In this document: one piece after another, positions 10,633 to 18,922 of the stretch
Layout: each line of letters opens with the position of its first letter
How positions within the stretch are numbered: position 1 is the first letter of the stretch
Assembly (NCBI GenBank): GCA_016704345.1
Contig: JADJAH010000013.1
Span: forward strand, 1 to 64,000
Reading direction: 5' to 3'
Source: Ignavibacteria bacterium
GTDB lineage: Bacteria; Bacteroidota; Ignavibacteria; Tepidaquicellales; Tepidaquicellaceae
Length of the DNA stretch: 64,000 nucleotides
Notes under the pieces: generated by a model
The model's database searches: none
Seen by the model: only the letters and a program-made list of their open reading frames with translations
Told to the model about the DNA's origin: nothing
Made by a program: the position numbers and the translations under genes

Positions 10633-11204
10633 GATTATTGATCTCTTGATAGTGATAAACATGAAAAACACCTTCTTCCCCTAATTCATAAAACCGTGCA
10701 CTTGAATGAATATAATCAAGATAATTCTCTGCAAGCTTCCACTTTCCTGATACTGGATTCTTGTGCATGTAGTTCAACTTTTGCCTCATGAATTTTTCCG
10801 TCATTATTTTTTTTATGTCTTCCGATGGTCTAAAAACATTGTGCCTCTTCTTCTTTCTTCTTTCTTCTTTCATGTTGAGTTACAGACTCTCCCAAAAGAT
10901 TCAACAAGTCCAACCTTCTTAGTTTTTTCAATCTGTTCACAATTTCGTAAGCCATGAACCTTTTTGATTCACCAATAATCTTATTTATGGTTTTTTCAGT
11001 ATTCGCCATGTAGACCAGCATATGCAGATGATTTGGCATTATAACATAACCGCAATTGTAGATTTTCTGGAGCTCAAGGTGATCAAAGCATTCGTAAATA
11101 TAACTGTATAGATCAGTGATTTCAAAAAGTGAGATCCACTCATAGCAAGTGAAGGTGATAAAGTAGAACGTGTTTGTATTTGGCTGTAGTTTTCTTGTGG
11201 TCAT
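10610..11204 (-). pseudogene. REP-associated tyrosine transposase (Y1_Tnp/IS200-like), frameshifted
   Basis: The protein starts MTTRKLQPNTNTFYFITFTC at 11204 and carries the HUH motif as MPNHLHMLVY (His-Leu-His). It continues to the C-terminal helices QKLNYMHKNPVSGKW, where the tyrosine of YMHKNPV is the probable nucleophile. HUH single-strand transposases of this family cut and rejoin hairpin ends. The reading frame changes at a run of three AAAGAAG heptamers (about 10850-10874). The first frame ends at 10830 (ERRKKKEEEAQCF), while the continuation lies in a second frame (KKKRHNVFRPSEDI). With two heptamers, as in the truncated neighbour, the frame would be continuous, giving about 195 residues. 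The gene is therefore off by one 7-bp repeat. Confidence 0.85.
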
Positions 11205-11214
11205 ATCCTTTTTT

Positions 11215-11283
11215 CCGCAGAGTTCCCGCCGAGAAATATAGCAATTGTTTGTAATATATTATAGGCGGCGGGTAACTCTGCGG
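11215..11283. repeat. REP-like palindrome, right end of the transposase unit
   Basis: Arms CCGCAGAGTTCCCGCCG (11215-11231) and CGGCGGGTAACTCTGCGG (11266-11283) surround an AT-rich loop. It is the mirror-image orientation of the palindrome at 10563-10632 and lies just upstream of the transposase start. Confidence 0.85.
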
Positions 11284-11330
11284 AAACGAAAGCAATTTCA
11301 GAGCAACAGAACGATGCACCTTCCCATACC

Positions 11331-11378
11331 CCTGCCTGCCAGAATGCATTCCAAATTTCAATGGCAAGTGGGCAGGCC
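11331..11378 (+). repeat. Dispersed GC-rich palindromic repeat, copy 1
   Basis: The sequence begins CCTGCCTGCCAGAATGCATT, passes through TTCAATGGCAAGTGGGCAGG, and has GCCTGCC/GGCAGGC ends that pair. Related copies lie at 13706-13763 (opposite strand) and 20766-20862. It lies in a gene-free stretch between the transposase unit and the 21-bp array; 11379-11640 shows nothing else. Confidence 0.75.
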
Positions 11379-11686
11379 CAGGCCTCTGCCAGGCGCCTCT
11401 CCCACCAAGGCATACACACCCGTTTATTTTGCAAAGCCTCTCATATCAAGCCCTCCGGCGCTTTCTTCAAAACCGTTTCACAAACTGCAAAATTTCTATT
11501 TTATTAAGTGATAAATTATTCATAGTTTTATATAAATTTTTTTGCAGTTCTTTGAAATCAAATCTGACAATCTGAGAGAATCAAATTTACAGACCAAAGT
11601 CGAACGCTAACTCCTTAATCATCTGTCCGGAACAAAATTGATGTGCGGAGAACTATCCACATCAGGTATGTATGAAATATGACGGA

Positions 11687-12316
11687 GATCTGAAGTCTTG
11701 CATTCTGCTCCTAATGAAAGCTGACTGTAACTTTATAAACTCTGAACTTGATCCAAAATGTCCGGCTCACATATTGAAGAGCTCAGGCTGCGTCTGAATG
11801 TAATGAGGTCGTCACTCGAAGTAACCCGTCACACTCACGAAGAAGTGTGCCTGTGGTCTTAAGTAATCCGGATCTGTCTTTAAGAGTTTAGTCTGCATCT
11901 TAAAGTTCTCGGCTTAAGAAGTTAAGAACTCTGCCCATGAACTTTAGTACTCCGTTTGCAACCTGAAGAACTCTGCTCGCTTCTGGAAGAACTCAGCCCG
12001 CTTCCGGAAGTACTCAGTCACTGAACAAAAATTCACTGGCGGCTTCCGGAAATACTCAGCCAGCTTCCGGAAATACACCTGACGCATCTGGAAATACTCA
12101 GACCGCATCTGGAAATACACCGGACGCTTCTGGAAATACACAGACCGCTTCCGGAAATACTCAGACCGGTTCCGGAAATACACCGGCGCTGTCCCGGAGA
12201 ACTCAGACCGCTTCCGGAAATACACCGGCTGCTTCTGGAAATACTCCGGCTGCTTCCGGAAATACTCAGACTGCTTCCGGAAATACTCAGGATGCATCTT
12301 GAAAAGTTGAAATTGA
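11687..12316. repeat. Array of about 30 phased 21-bp repeats
   Basis: The right part (about 11970-12295) is made of clear 21-bp units beginning TTCCGGAAATACTCAG. Cutting the sequence leftwards in strict 21-bp steps keeps the same pattern (pyrimidine start, purine run near positions 6-9, TC near 13) back to 11687, and weakly to about 11645. Units become steadily more diverged to the left, yet no indel shifts the phase. Because the unit is a multiple of three with no stop, open frames appear on both strands in the homogeneous part (for example a YFRKxxE repeat on the minus strand and an ASGNTxT repeat on the plus strand). They close in the diverged part, so I do not call a gene. The array ends about 220 bp before the gene at 12537. 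Confidence 0.85.
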
Positions 12317-12536
12317 ACTTTTGTTCACTAAATACCGGGTAGTCAGAGCCATGAAATGTCTTGAAATAGAGAAAACACATAAAAATCAAAATTTGCGTTA
12401 ACGAAATAATAATTAAATGTTCGTGAGGTGAAATAACCGGAAAGTTTCAAAAAATATGTCTTTCGCGAAAGCATACTAAAAAGCAACAAAATCAAAAAAC
12501 AAAAATGCTGCAAAGTCAGCAGAAAGGAAAATTGCT

Positions 12537-13241
12537 ATGCTCAAAAAACAGCAGAACAGGCTATCAATGTTTGAAGCCGTTCACTCATATCTCAAAGAGA
12601 ATGAGAGCGCTTTCGCGGAAACATCGGAACTGGTTGATGCAATGAACACACTCAGAGCGAAGATTGACGGAATTATTGAGGTTGAAGATCTAAGAAGCAA
12701 TGTTTCAAAAGGCAGGACATCCCTGAAGAACGAAACACGGAATGCTGCCATCACATCAGGCAATGCGCTTGCAGGAGCAATGTACGCGCTTGGAAAGAAG
12801 ACAAAAAATGTAACGCTTGTCGATAAGGCAAATGTTACAATCTCTGCGCTTGACTCCATGCGAGACATCGAGCTTGTTCTGTTCCTCAACTCAACAAAAG
12901 AACTTGCAATGGATTATCTGCAGGAGCTTTCGGGCTTTGGAATTACAGCCGAGAAGTTCGAGGAATTCAAACAGAAGTTCAATCTGTACTTCGAAGCGCT
13001 TAGCGCGCGGGAAAGTTCGAGAGCAACAAGAATGAGCGCTCTTAGAACTCTCGCAGCTAACTTCACAGAAACCGAAGAACTGCTGAAGTCGATCAACAAA
13101 CTCGTAGAGTCATACAGAACAAGCAACAAACAGTTCTTCAACGGCTACATAGCGGCCAGATCAGTCCGCGATGTCGGTTCCCGAAAAAAGAAACAACCTG
13201 ACACTTCCGGGCAACAGACAAATTCAACATCGCAGTCATAA
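12537..13241 (+). CDS. Uncharacterised helical protein (234 aa)
   Basis: I do not recognise a characterised family. The protein is predicted helical throughout, with no signal peptide and no membrane segment. The N-terminus is MLKKQQNRLSMFEAVHSYLK, followed by regularly spaced Leu/Ile/Ala heptads. A central stretch (AMYALGKKTKNVTLVDKANV) is the most conserved-looking part. The tail is low-complexity and Lys/Ser/Thr/Gln-rich (SRKKKQPDTSGQQTNSTSQS). The start ATG at 12537 follows GAAAGGAAAATTGCT, which holds a fair ribosome site (AAAGGA). The gene stands alone with a strong terminator just after it and the 21-bp array upstream. It could be a cytoplasmic structural or DNA-associated protein, but the sequence does not decide. 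Confidence 0.8.
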   Translation: MLKKQQNRLSMFEAVHSYLKENESAFAETSELVDAMNTLRAKIDGIIEVEDLRSNVSKGRTSLKNETRNAAITSGNALAGAMYALGKKTKNVTLVDKANVTISALDSMRDIELVLFLNSTKELAMDYLQELSGFGITAEKFEEFKQKFNLYFEALSARESSRATRMSALRTLAANFTETEELLKSINKLVESYRTSNKQFFNGYIAARSVRDVGSRKKKQPDTSGQQTNSTSQS

Positions 13242-13258
13242 CTGCACCTTCCATGCAC

Positions 13259-13290
13259 AACGGGCTTCCTTAACCGGAAGCCCGTTATTT
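13259..13290 (+). terminator. Rho-independent terminator of the 12537-13241 gene
   Basis: An 11-bp perfect stem AACGGGCTTCC / GGAAGCCCGTT (13259-13269, 13276-13286) with a 6-nt loop, followed by ATTTTATTT, 17 bp after the stop codon. Confidence 0.85.
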
Positions 13291-14225
13291 TATTTCAATT
13301 CCTGAGTCTACTTTGCAGAAATGTCTATGATTTTAAACGCTGCCAAGCAGGCCCTGGGAGCGAGAAGAAAGATAGTAAACAGATTTCTTCAAGCACAATT
13401 GTTTTGTCATCCTGAGCGAAGCGAAGGATCCATTGTTTGTGTTGAGGTGTATTAATTGATTCTTCTGTAGTTGAATCCAATGCTCCGATCGTAAATCTGT
13501 TTTTGTATGGATCCTTCGCTACCAGGGCGGGCAGGCGCTGCGCTCCGCTTGCTCAGGATGACAAAATTCGGCTTGGTTTAAGTTGTGTATTAAATTGGCT
13601 TTCCTCGCTTGTCATCCTGAGCGCCGCGCCTGCCCGTAGAGTGCAGATGAAGTCTTAACTTTGCAGGCGGGCCTGCCCGCAGAGAGTGGATGCTGTCTAT
13701 ACTCTGCAGGCCTGCCTGCCCACTGGCAATTGAAGTGTGTAATGCATATTGGCAGGCAGGCGGGAAGGATCCATTCTCTAATGTATTTATTAAAAGAGCG
13801 TTGAATCTGGACTTAGCCCGCATTTAACGATAAGCTAGCTTTCCCCATCCGAACGATCAATATCCTCCGGAACAACCGTATCTTTATGAGGAAAAAGTCC
13901 CCTTTAGACCTCAATTATAACAAATGTGTGGTAAATTTCCACACACGCTTTCCCGAACCCTTAATTATTGAACAGGAATCCATGTTTTTTATCAGGCATA
14001 GTAATTGCACGTTTATTGTGTTATAGGAAGAAATGGAATTGATTGAATTGTACCTTTCGAATGAAAAATAATTCCTCCGTATTTTGTTCAGAACATTTCT
14101 ATTGCCAGCGCTCTCTTTGACCTGCTTTGAATTACATTCGCAATGGTTACCTCAGAAAATAAAATCAAACTCGTTGCTGAAAAAACTACGTAACGGGAAT
14201 CATGAAAAAATAAATGTAGAACACC
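13291..14225. repeat. Gene-free region with nested dispersed repeats
   Basis: No gene was found in about 930 bp. It holds three copies of a repeat with ends GTCATCCTGAGC and GAAGGATCCAT. The copy at 13406-13434 is uninterrupted. The copy at 13507-13566 (inverse) contains a 19-bp GC-rich insert at 13522-13540. The copy at 13611-13774 contains a GC-rich palindrome-rich insert of about 140 bp (13624-13763), which includes the dispersed repeat at 13706-13763. The rest (13780-14225) is AT-rich with no recognised signal. Confidence 0.7.
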
Positions 14226-16373
14226 ATGAAAAGGAAATTGTTACTATCGCTTTCTTTTACTCTTGTCTTAATTTCACATTTAATATTTAAGGTTGATAAT
14301 TGCTCAGCTCAGTGGGTGCAGTCAAGCGGACCGGGCGGAGGAATTGTACAATGCTTTGCAGTTACGGGGGTAAATCTCTATGCAGGAACAACCAGAGGAA
14401 TATATTTATCACTAGATAACGGTACAACCTGGGCACCTGTAAATAACGGATTAACGAGTCAGGGTGTGTATGCACTCACATTTTCCGGAACAAATCTCTT
14501 TGCAGGAACAGGCGGGGGAGTATTCTTAAGTACTAATTTCGGCTCAAGCTGGACTGCCGTAAATAGCGGCATAACATACATTGATATTCGTGCACTTGCA
14601 GTTTCAGGATCAAATATCTTTGCCGGCTCTTATAGTATTTCATCAGGTGGTCTTTTTTTGTCAATAAACAAAGGTACCAGCTGGACTGCAGTCAACAGCG
14701 GATTAACAAATAAAAATGTTTCATCTCTTGCTGTTCAGGGTACAAACCTCTTTGCAGGAATTGGCGGCAATGTTTATTTGTCAACAAATAACGGCGCAAA
14801 CTGGACTCTTGCCAATGGAGGAGTAACGATGAGTAATGTGTATTCACTCTCAGCTATAGGAACAAAGTTATTTGCCGGGACCGGTAATGGTTTATTTTCA
14901 TCAGTAAATAGCGGCACAAACTGGACTGCGGCCAATAGCGGATTAACGAGTTTTCTTGTTACTTCCATTACAGCTTCAGGCACAAACCTCTTTGCCGGAA
15001 CAACCGGTGCATTTCAAATTGGCGGCGGAGTATTTTTGTCAAATGATGGAGGCACAACCTGGACTGCTGTTAATAATGGAATAAAGAATTATAATGTTTT
15101 TGCAATAGCAGCTTCAGGCCCAAGAGTCTTTGCCGGTACTTATGGAAACGGAGTTTATTTAACTGCAGACAATGGTTCAAACTGGAGTCCTGTAAGCAAT
15201 GGAATGGCAAATAAGAGTGTCTATGCACTTGCTGTTTCAGGCTCAAACATCTTTGCCGGAGGAGCAGGTTTTGGTACAGGTCTATCCTTATCAACAGATA
15301 ACGCTTTAAGCTGGACAGACATTGGATTACCTAATCTGTCAATTTTTGCACTTGCAGTTTCAGGGACAAATCTTTTTGCAGGGACAGCTACCGGATCCGG
15401 TGGAATTGTTTATTTATCAACAAATAACGGGATAAACTGGACTGCAGCCAATAATGGATTACCTACCGGGGCTGTACCGCATGTTCTTGCGTTCGCAGTT
15501 TCCGGAACAAAACTATTTGCAGGTTTTAATAATAGGGGTGTATATTTAACAAGCAATAACGGAACAAACTGGACTGCTGTCAATAACGGATTGACACATC
15601 AATACGTTTATTCTCTTGCAGTATTGGATACAAATCTCTTTGCCGGAACTCAGGGCGGAGGGGTTTTCCTTACAACCAACAACGGCGCAAACTGGGCTGC
15701 TGTTAACAATGGTATAACCGGAAATGCGATGTATGTATATTCACTTGCAGTTATGGGGACAAAACTTTTTGCCGGAACCAGTATCGGAACTTACTTATCG
15801 ACAAATAATGGAGCAAGCTGGACAGAAGTTAATAGTGGATCAGCAGGAGGATCTGTTTATGCATTTGCGGTTTCAGGATCAAACATCTTCGCAGCAACTC
15901 AGGTTTTTGATCTTACCGGCGGCATATATTTATCAACAAACAGCGGAACAAGCTGGATTCCAAAGAATCAGGGAATCAGTGTAGCTCCTACAACCCGGGC
16001 TTTGTTAATCGCTAACAATTATATCTTTGCCGGAATTGATGAAAATTCCGTTTGGCGCCGCGCCTATTCTGACATTATCGGCATTCAAAATATCAGCACT
16101 GAAATTCCAGCAAAATATTCTTTGTCGCAAAACTATCCGAACCCTTTCAATCCTGCTACAAATCTGGAATTTGAAATTGCGGATCCGGGATATGTTTCAT
16201 TGAAGATATATGATCTGCTTGGTAAAGAAGTAGTGACCTTAGTAAATGAAAAATTAAATCCCGGAACTTACAGGGTTGATTTTGAGGCAGGTAATCTAAC
16301 GAGCGGAGTTTACTTCTACAGGCTTACATCAGGTGATTTTGCAGATACGAAGAGGATGATGCTGGTGAAGTGA
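14226..16373 (+). CDS. T9SS-exported Asp-box beta-propeller protein (715 aa)
   Basis: The protein begins with an N-terminal signal peptide (residues 1 to about 29, ending NCSAQ) and has a long repeat region. It ends with the type IX secretion sorting domain (QNYPNPFNP near residue 640, final KRMMLVK). The repeat unit is about 40 residues, of the form VxxLAVSGTNLFAGTxxGVFLSTNNGxxWTAVNNGLT. I count 13 full units plus a last half-unit (ALLIANNYIFAGID), 14 in all. STNNGxxW is the Asp-box/BNR-type turn found in sialidase and VPS10-like propellers, so two seven-bladed propellers are likely. No catalytic residues are evident, and binding or adhesion at the cell surface is an inference. The next gene is a close paralogue in tandem. 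The start at 14226 is chosen because the signal peptide follows directly. Confidence 0.9.
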   Translation: MKRKLLLSLSFTLVLISHLIFKVDNCSAQWVQSSGPGGGIVQCFAVTGVNLYAGTTRGIYLSLDNGTTWAPVNNGLTSQGVYALTFSGTNLFAGTGGGVFLSTNFGSSWTAVNSGITYIDIRALAVSGSNIFAGSYSISSGGLFLSINKGTSWTAVNSGLTNKNVSSLAVQGTNLFAGIGGNVYLSTNNGANWTLANGGVTMSNVYSLSAIGTKLFAGTGNGLFSSVNSGTNWTAANSGLTSFLVTSITASGTNLFAGTTGAFQIGGGVFLSNDGGTTWTAVNNGIKNYNVFAIAASGPRVFAGTYGNGVYLTADNGSNWSPVSNGMANKSVYALAVSGSNIFAGGAGFGTGLSLSTDNALSWTDIGLPNLSIFALAVSGTNLFAGTATGSGGIVYLSTNNGINWTAANNGLPTGAVPHVLAFAVSGTKLFAGFNNRGVYLTSNNGTNWTAVNNGLTHQYVYSLAVLDTNLFAGTQGGGVFLTTNNGANWAAVNNGITGNAMYVYSLAVMGTKLFAGTSIGTYLSTNNGASWTEVNSGSAGGSVYAFAVSGSNIFAATQVFDLTGGIYLSTNSGTSWIPKNQGISVAPTTRALLIANNYIFAGIDENSVWRRAYSDIIGIQNISTEIPAKYSLSQNYPNPFNPATNLEFEIADPGYVSLKIYDLLGKEVVTLVNEKLNPGTYRVDFEAGNLTSGVYFYRLTSGDFADTKRMMLVK

Positions 16374-16555
16374 TTGGAGTGTGAAGAGTGTGCAGATTTT
16401 GTGGAGTGAAGTTTTAAGCGAACTTACGACCACATATTTCCTGAATATTATAGGAAGGATGAAGTTAGCTGATTCATAAACCAAGTGTGATCAGACCCGT
16501 TACATTAATGAACGTGTAACTGGAATTCAAAAAACAACTCTAACTAGACATTAAC

Positions 16556-18613
16556 ATGAAAAGAAAATGTGTACAGTCGGTGATTTTTGCGCTTATTTTT
16601 AATTCTCTGTTTTTAATTAATAATAGTTTCAGTCAATGGGTGCAGATGAATGGTCCGCACGGAGGAGATGTTAAATGTATTTTTGTTTCCGGAACAAATA
16701 TTTTTGCCGGAGTTGGCGCTCATGGAGTATATTTGTCAGCAAATGGCGGCACAAACTGGACTTATGCAGGATTATCGGGAAATTATATTCAAGCCATCAC
16801 CGCTATTGGAAATAATATTTTTGCCGGATCTCAGAGCGGAGTATTTTTATCAACAAATAACGGCACAAACTGGACATCGGTTAGTAGTGGTTTAACGAGT
16901 CAAAATATTTTTACATTAATGGTTTCAGGAACAAGGATTTTTGCAGGGACTCAGAGTGGTTTAAATTTATCAACAAATAACGGCACGAACTGGGCTTTGG
17001 TCGGATTTCAAGGTCAACCGGTTTATGCACTTGCAGTCTCAGGAATAAGAATTTTTGCAGGTATTACTTCGGGAGTATATTTATCAACAAATGACGGCAC
17101 AAACTGGACTCAAACTGCTATGAATTATCGGGGTATTCAATCTCTTGCTGTTCTTGATAGTAATATTTATGCAGGTTCTCAGGGCTCGGGAGTATATTTA
17201 TCAACAAATTACGGAACAAGCTGGACTGAAGTTAATAATGGATTGACGAGTAAATATATTCGTTCAATTGCGGTTTCAGGAACAAACATTTATGCCGGGA
17301 CAAGTATATCTTCTACTTTCACAGGGGGAATATTTTTATCAACAAATAACGGCTCAAGCTGGACTGCAGTTAATTACGGATTAACAAATCAAGATGTCTA
17401 CGCGCTTGGAGTTGCAGCATCAGGTGTTCTTGCAGGGACTCTGGGCGGTGGAATTTTTTTATCTGCAGATAATGGTACGAGCTGGAGTTCAGTTGGATTT
17501 ATAGTTCATACTGTTTATGCATTAGCAGAATCAGGAACAAACATCTTTGCAGGGACTAAAGCCGGAGTATATTTATCAGCAAACAACGGTGTTTCATGGA
17601 CTTGTGTAAAAAGCAGTTTGTCTGTTACGGCACTTGCAGTTTTAGGAACAAACATCTATGCAGGGACAACAGCCGGAGTATATATGTCTACAAATAACGG
17701 TGCAAACTGGATTCAAACCACTTTGAATAATCGTTGGATCTGGACATTTGCAGTCTCCGGGACAAATATCTTTGCAGGGAGTTATGATGGCGGAGTATAT
17801 TTATCAACAAATAACGGCACAAGCTGGAATGCGGTTAATAACGGATTAACAAGTTTATACATTGGCGCACTTGCGGTTTCAGGCTCAAACATTTTTGCAG
17901 GGACCAGTAATGGCGGTGGCGTATTCTTATCAACAAATAACGGCACAAACTGGACTGCAGTCAATAACGGATTAACGCAACAATATATTTGGTCACTTGC
18001 TGTTTCCGGCTCAAACCTTTTTGCCGGAACTGCGGGCGGTGGTGTCTACATCTCCACTAATAACGGATCAAACTGGGCTTCTGTCTCTAACGGTCTGCCG
18101 GTTCAAACTATTCATTCACTTGTAGTTTCTGGAACAAACATCTTTGCGGGTACTTATCCCGGAGTTTATTTATCAACAAATAATGGCACAAACTGGATTA
18201 TTAAAAATCAGGGTTTCAACCCTGCACCAGAAGTCTGGGCATTATTAGTTGCAAATAATTACATTTACACCGGAACGACTGCTCAGTCTGTTATCCGCCG
18301 AACTTACTCTGAAATCATCGGCATAAAAACAACCAGCACGGAAGTACCTTCATCTTTTTCATTGAAGCAGAATTATCCAAATCCTTTCAATCCGGTTACA
18401 AAGATCAATTACGAAATACGAGTTACAAATCACGCTAAGCTTGTAGTGTATGATGCTATGGGAAAAGAAGTTGTGACTCTTGTAAATGAAAAGCAAAGTC
18501 CTGGTTCATATCAGGTTGAGTTTGATGGTAGTAATCTGACGAGCGGAGTTTACTTCTACCGGCTTACATCAGGAGATTTTACAGATACGAAGAGGATGAT
18601 GCTGGTGAAGTAG
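16556..18613 (+). CDS. T9SS-exported Asp-box beta-propeller protein, paralogue (685 aa)
   Basis: This is a tandem paralogue of the preceding gene with the same plan. It has a signal peptide (MKRKCVQSVIFALIF to about NSFSQ), then repeats of about 40 residues (GVYLSTNNGTNWTxVNNGLTSQ), a final half-unit (ALLVANNYIYTGTT) and the T9SS sorting domain (QNYPNPFNPVTKI, final KRMMLVK). Again 13 full units and one half-unit can be counted, although the sequences have diverged and spacer loops differ. The retained number argues for a constrained fold of two seven-bladed propellers. The stop TAG runs straight into an AATTAAGAATTAGG repeat, followed by a terminator. The two genes are 182 bp apart, so separate promoters are possible. 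Confidence 0.9.
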   Translation: MKRKCVQSVIFALIFNSLFLINNSFSQWVQMNGPHGGDVKCIFVSGTNIFAGVGAHGVYLSANGGTNWTYAGLSGNYIQAITAIGNNIFAGSQSGVFLSTNNGTNWTSVSSGLTSQNIFTLMVSGTRIFAGTQSGLNLSTNNGTNWALVGFQGQPVYALAVSGIRIFAGITSGVYLSTNDGTNWTQTAMNYRGIQSLAVLDSNIYAGSQGSGVYLSTNYGTSWTEVNNGLTSKYIRSIAVSGTNIYAGTSISSTFTGGIFLSTNNGSSWTAVNYGLTNQDVYALGVAASGVLAGTLGGGIFLSADNGTSWSSVGFIVHTVYALAESGTNIFAGTKAGVYLSANNGVSWTCVKSSLSVTALAVLGTNIYAGTTAGVYMSTNNGANWIQTTLNNRWIWTFAVSGTNIFAGSYDGGVYLSTNNGTSWNAVNNGLTSLYIGALAVSGSNIFAGTSNGGGVFLSTNNGTNWTAVNNGLTQQYIWSLAVSGSNLFAGTAGGGVYISTNNGSNWASVSNGLPVQTIHSLVVSGTNIFAGTYPGVYLSTNNGTNWIIKNQGFNPAPEVWALLVANNYIYTGTTAQSVIRRTYSEIIGIKTTSTEVPSSFSLKQNYPNPFNPVTKINYEIRVTNHAKLVVYDAMGKEVVTLVNEKQSPGSYQVEFDGSNLTSGVYFYRLTSGDFTDTKRMMLVK

Positions 18614-18648
18614 AATTAAGAATTAGGAATTACGAATTAGGAATTGAA
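18614..18648 (+). repeat. Gene-end repeat AATTAGGAATTACG, copy after 18613
   Basis: The sequence starts in the stop codon (TAG) and reads AATTAAGAATTAGGAATTAC, then GAATTAGGAATTGAA. The same repeat in the same orientation follows the stop codons at 25351 and 29018. Confidence 0.85.
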
Positions 18649-18701
18649 CGAGAAAAGTTGACCTTAATTTGTATTTTTAACATGCAAAGAAGTTGTGCAA
18701 G

Positions 18702-18735
18702 AAAGCCCGCGGCAATAGTCGCGGGCTTTGTGTTT
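18702..18735 (+). terminator. Terminator after the paralogous propeller gene
   Basis: A 10-bp perfect stem AAAGCCCGCG / CGCGGGCTTT (18702-18711, 18720-18729) with loop GCAATAGT, followed by GTGTTTATTT. Nearly the same hairpin ends two other exported-protein genes in the window. Confidence 0.85.
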
Positions 18736-18807
18736 ATTTATGATGTTGTTCTCTGCAACCTCCCTCCTCCTAGCCCTGCCCCTAAAGGGGAGGGAATTTC
18801 CAGTTCA

Positions 18808-18922
18808 ATTTAACATTTCCATTTTCCATTTTCCATTTTCAATTTTCCATTCTCCATTTTCCATTTTCCATTTTCCATTTTCAATTTTCAATTTTCAATT
18901 TTCAATTTTCAATTTTCCATTC
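18808..18922. repeat. TTTTCCATT / TTTTCAATT tandem array
   Basis: About a dozen units of 8-9 bp (TTTTCCATT, later TTTTCAATT) run to within a few bases of the minus-strand stop codon at 18923. Read on that gene's coding strand the order is GAAAATTGAAAATTG, then GAAAATGGAAAATGG. Confidence 0.85.

Larger units (their letters stand above)
10563..11283 (-). mobile_element. RAYT/IS200-like unit bounded by two REP palindromes
   Basis: A unit of about 720 bp consists of a palindrome at 10563-10632, a tyrosine transposase gene on the minus strand, and a second palindrome at 11215-11283. The two palindromes are in opposite orientation: the arm with the extra A (GTTACCC) is on the outer side at both ends. 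REP-associated tyrosine transposases are domesticated relatives of IS200/IS605 and act on such hairpins. The arrangement matches a self-contained transposase-REP unit. Confidence 0.8.

Noticed and set aside
10295..10957. Plus-strand open frames across the transposase copies
   Set aside because: They mirror the minus-strand transposase and repeat because the segment is duplicated.
11687..12316. CRISPR array
   Set aside because: Units are contiguous 21-mers without spacers and there are no cas genes.
11944..12389. Two overlapping open frames of about 118 codons on the minus strand and an ASGNT-repeat frame on the plus strand
   Set aside because: They are by-products of a stop-free 21-bp unit, overlap each other and close where the array diverges; no start signal or homology.
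13590..13823. Minus-strand open frame of 77 codons
   Set aside because: Lies across the GC-rich repeat insert and the dispersed repeat; composition follows the repeats.
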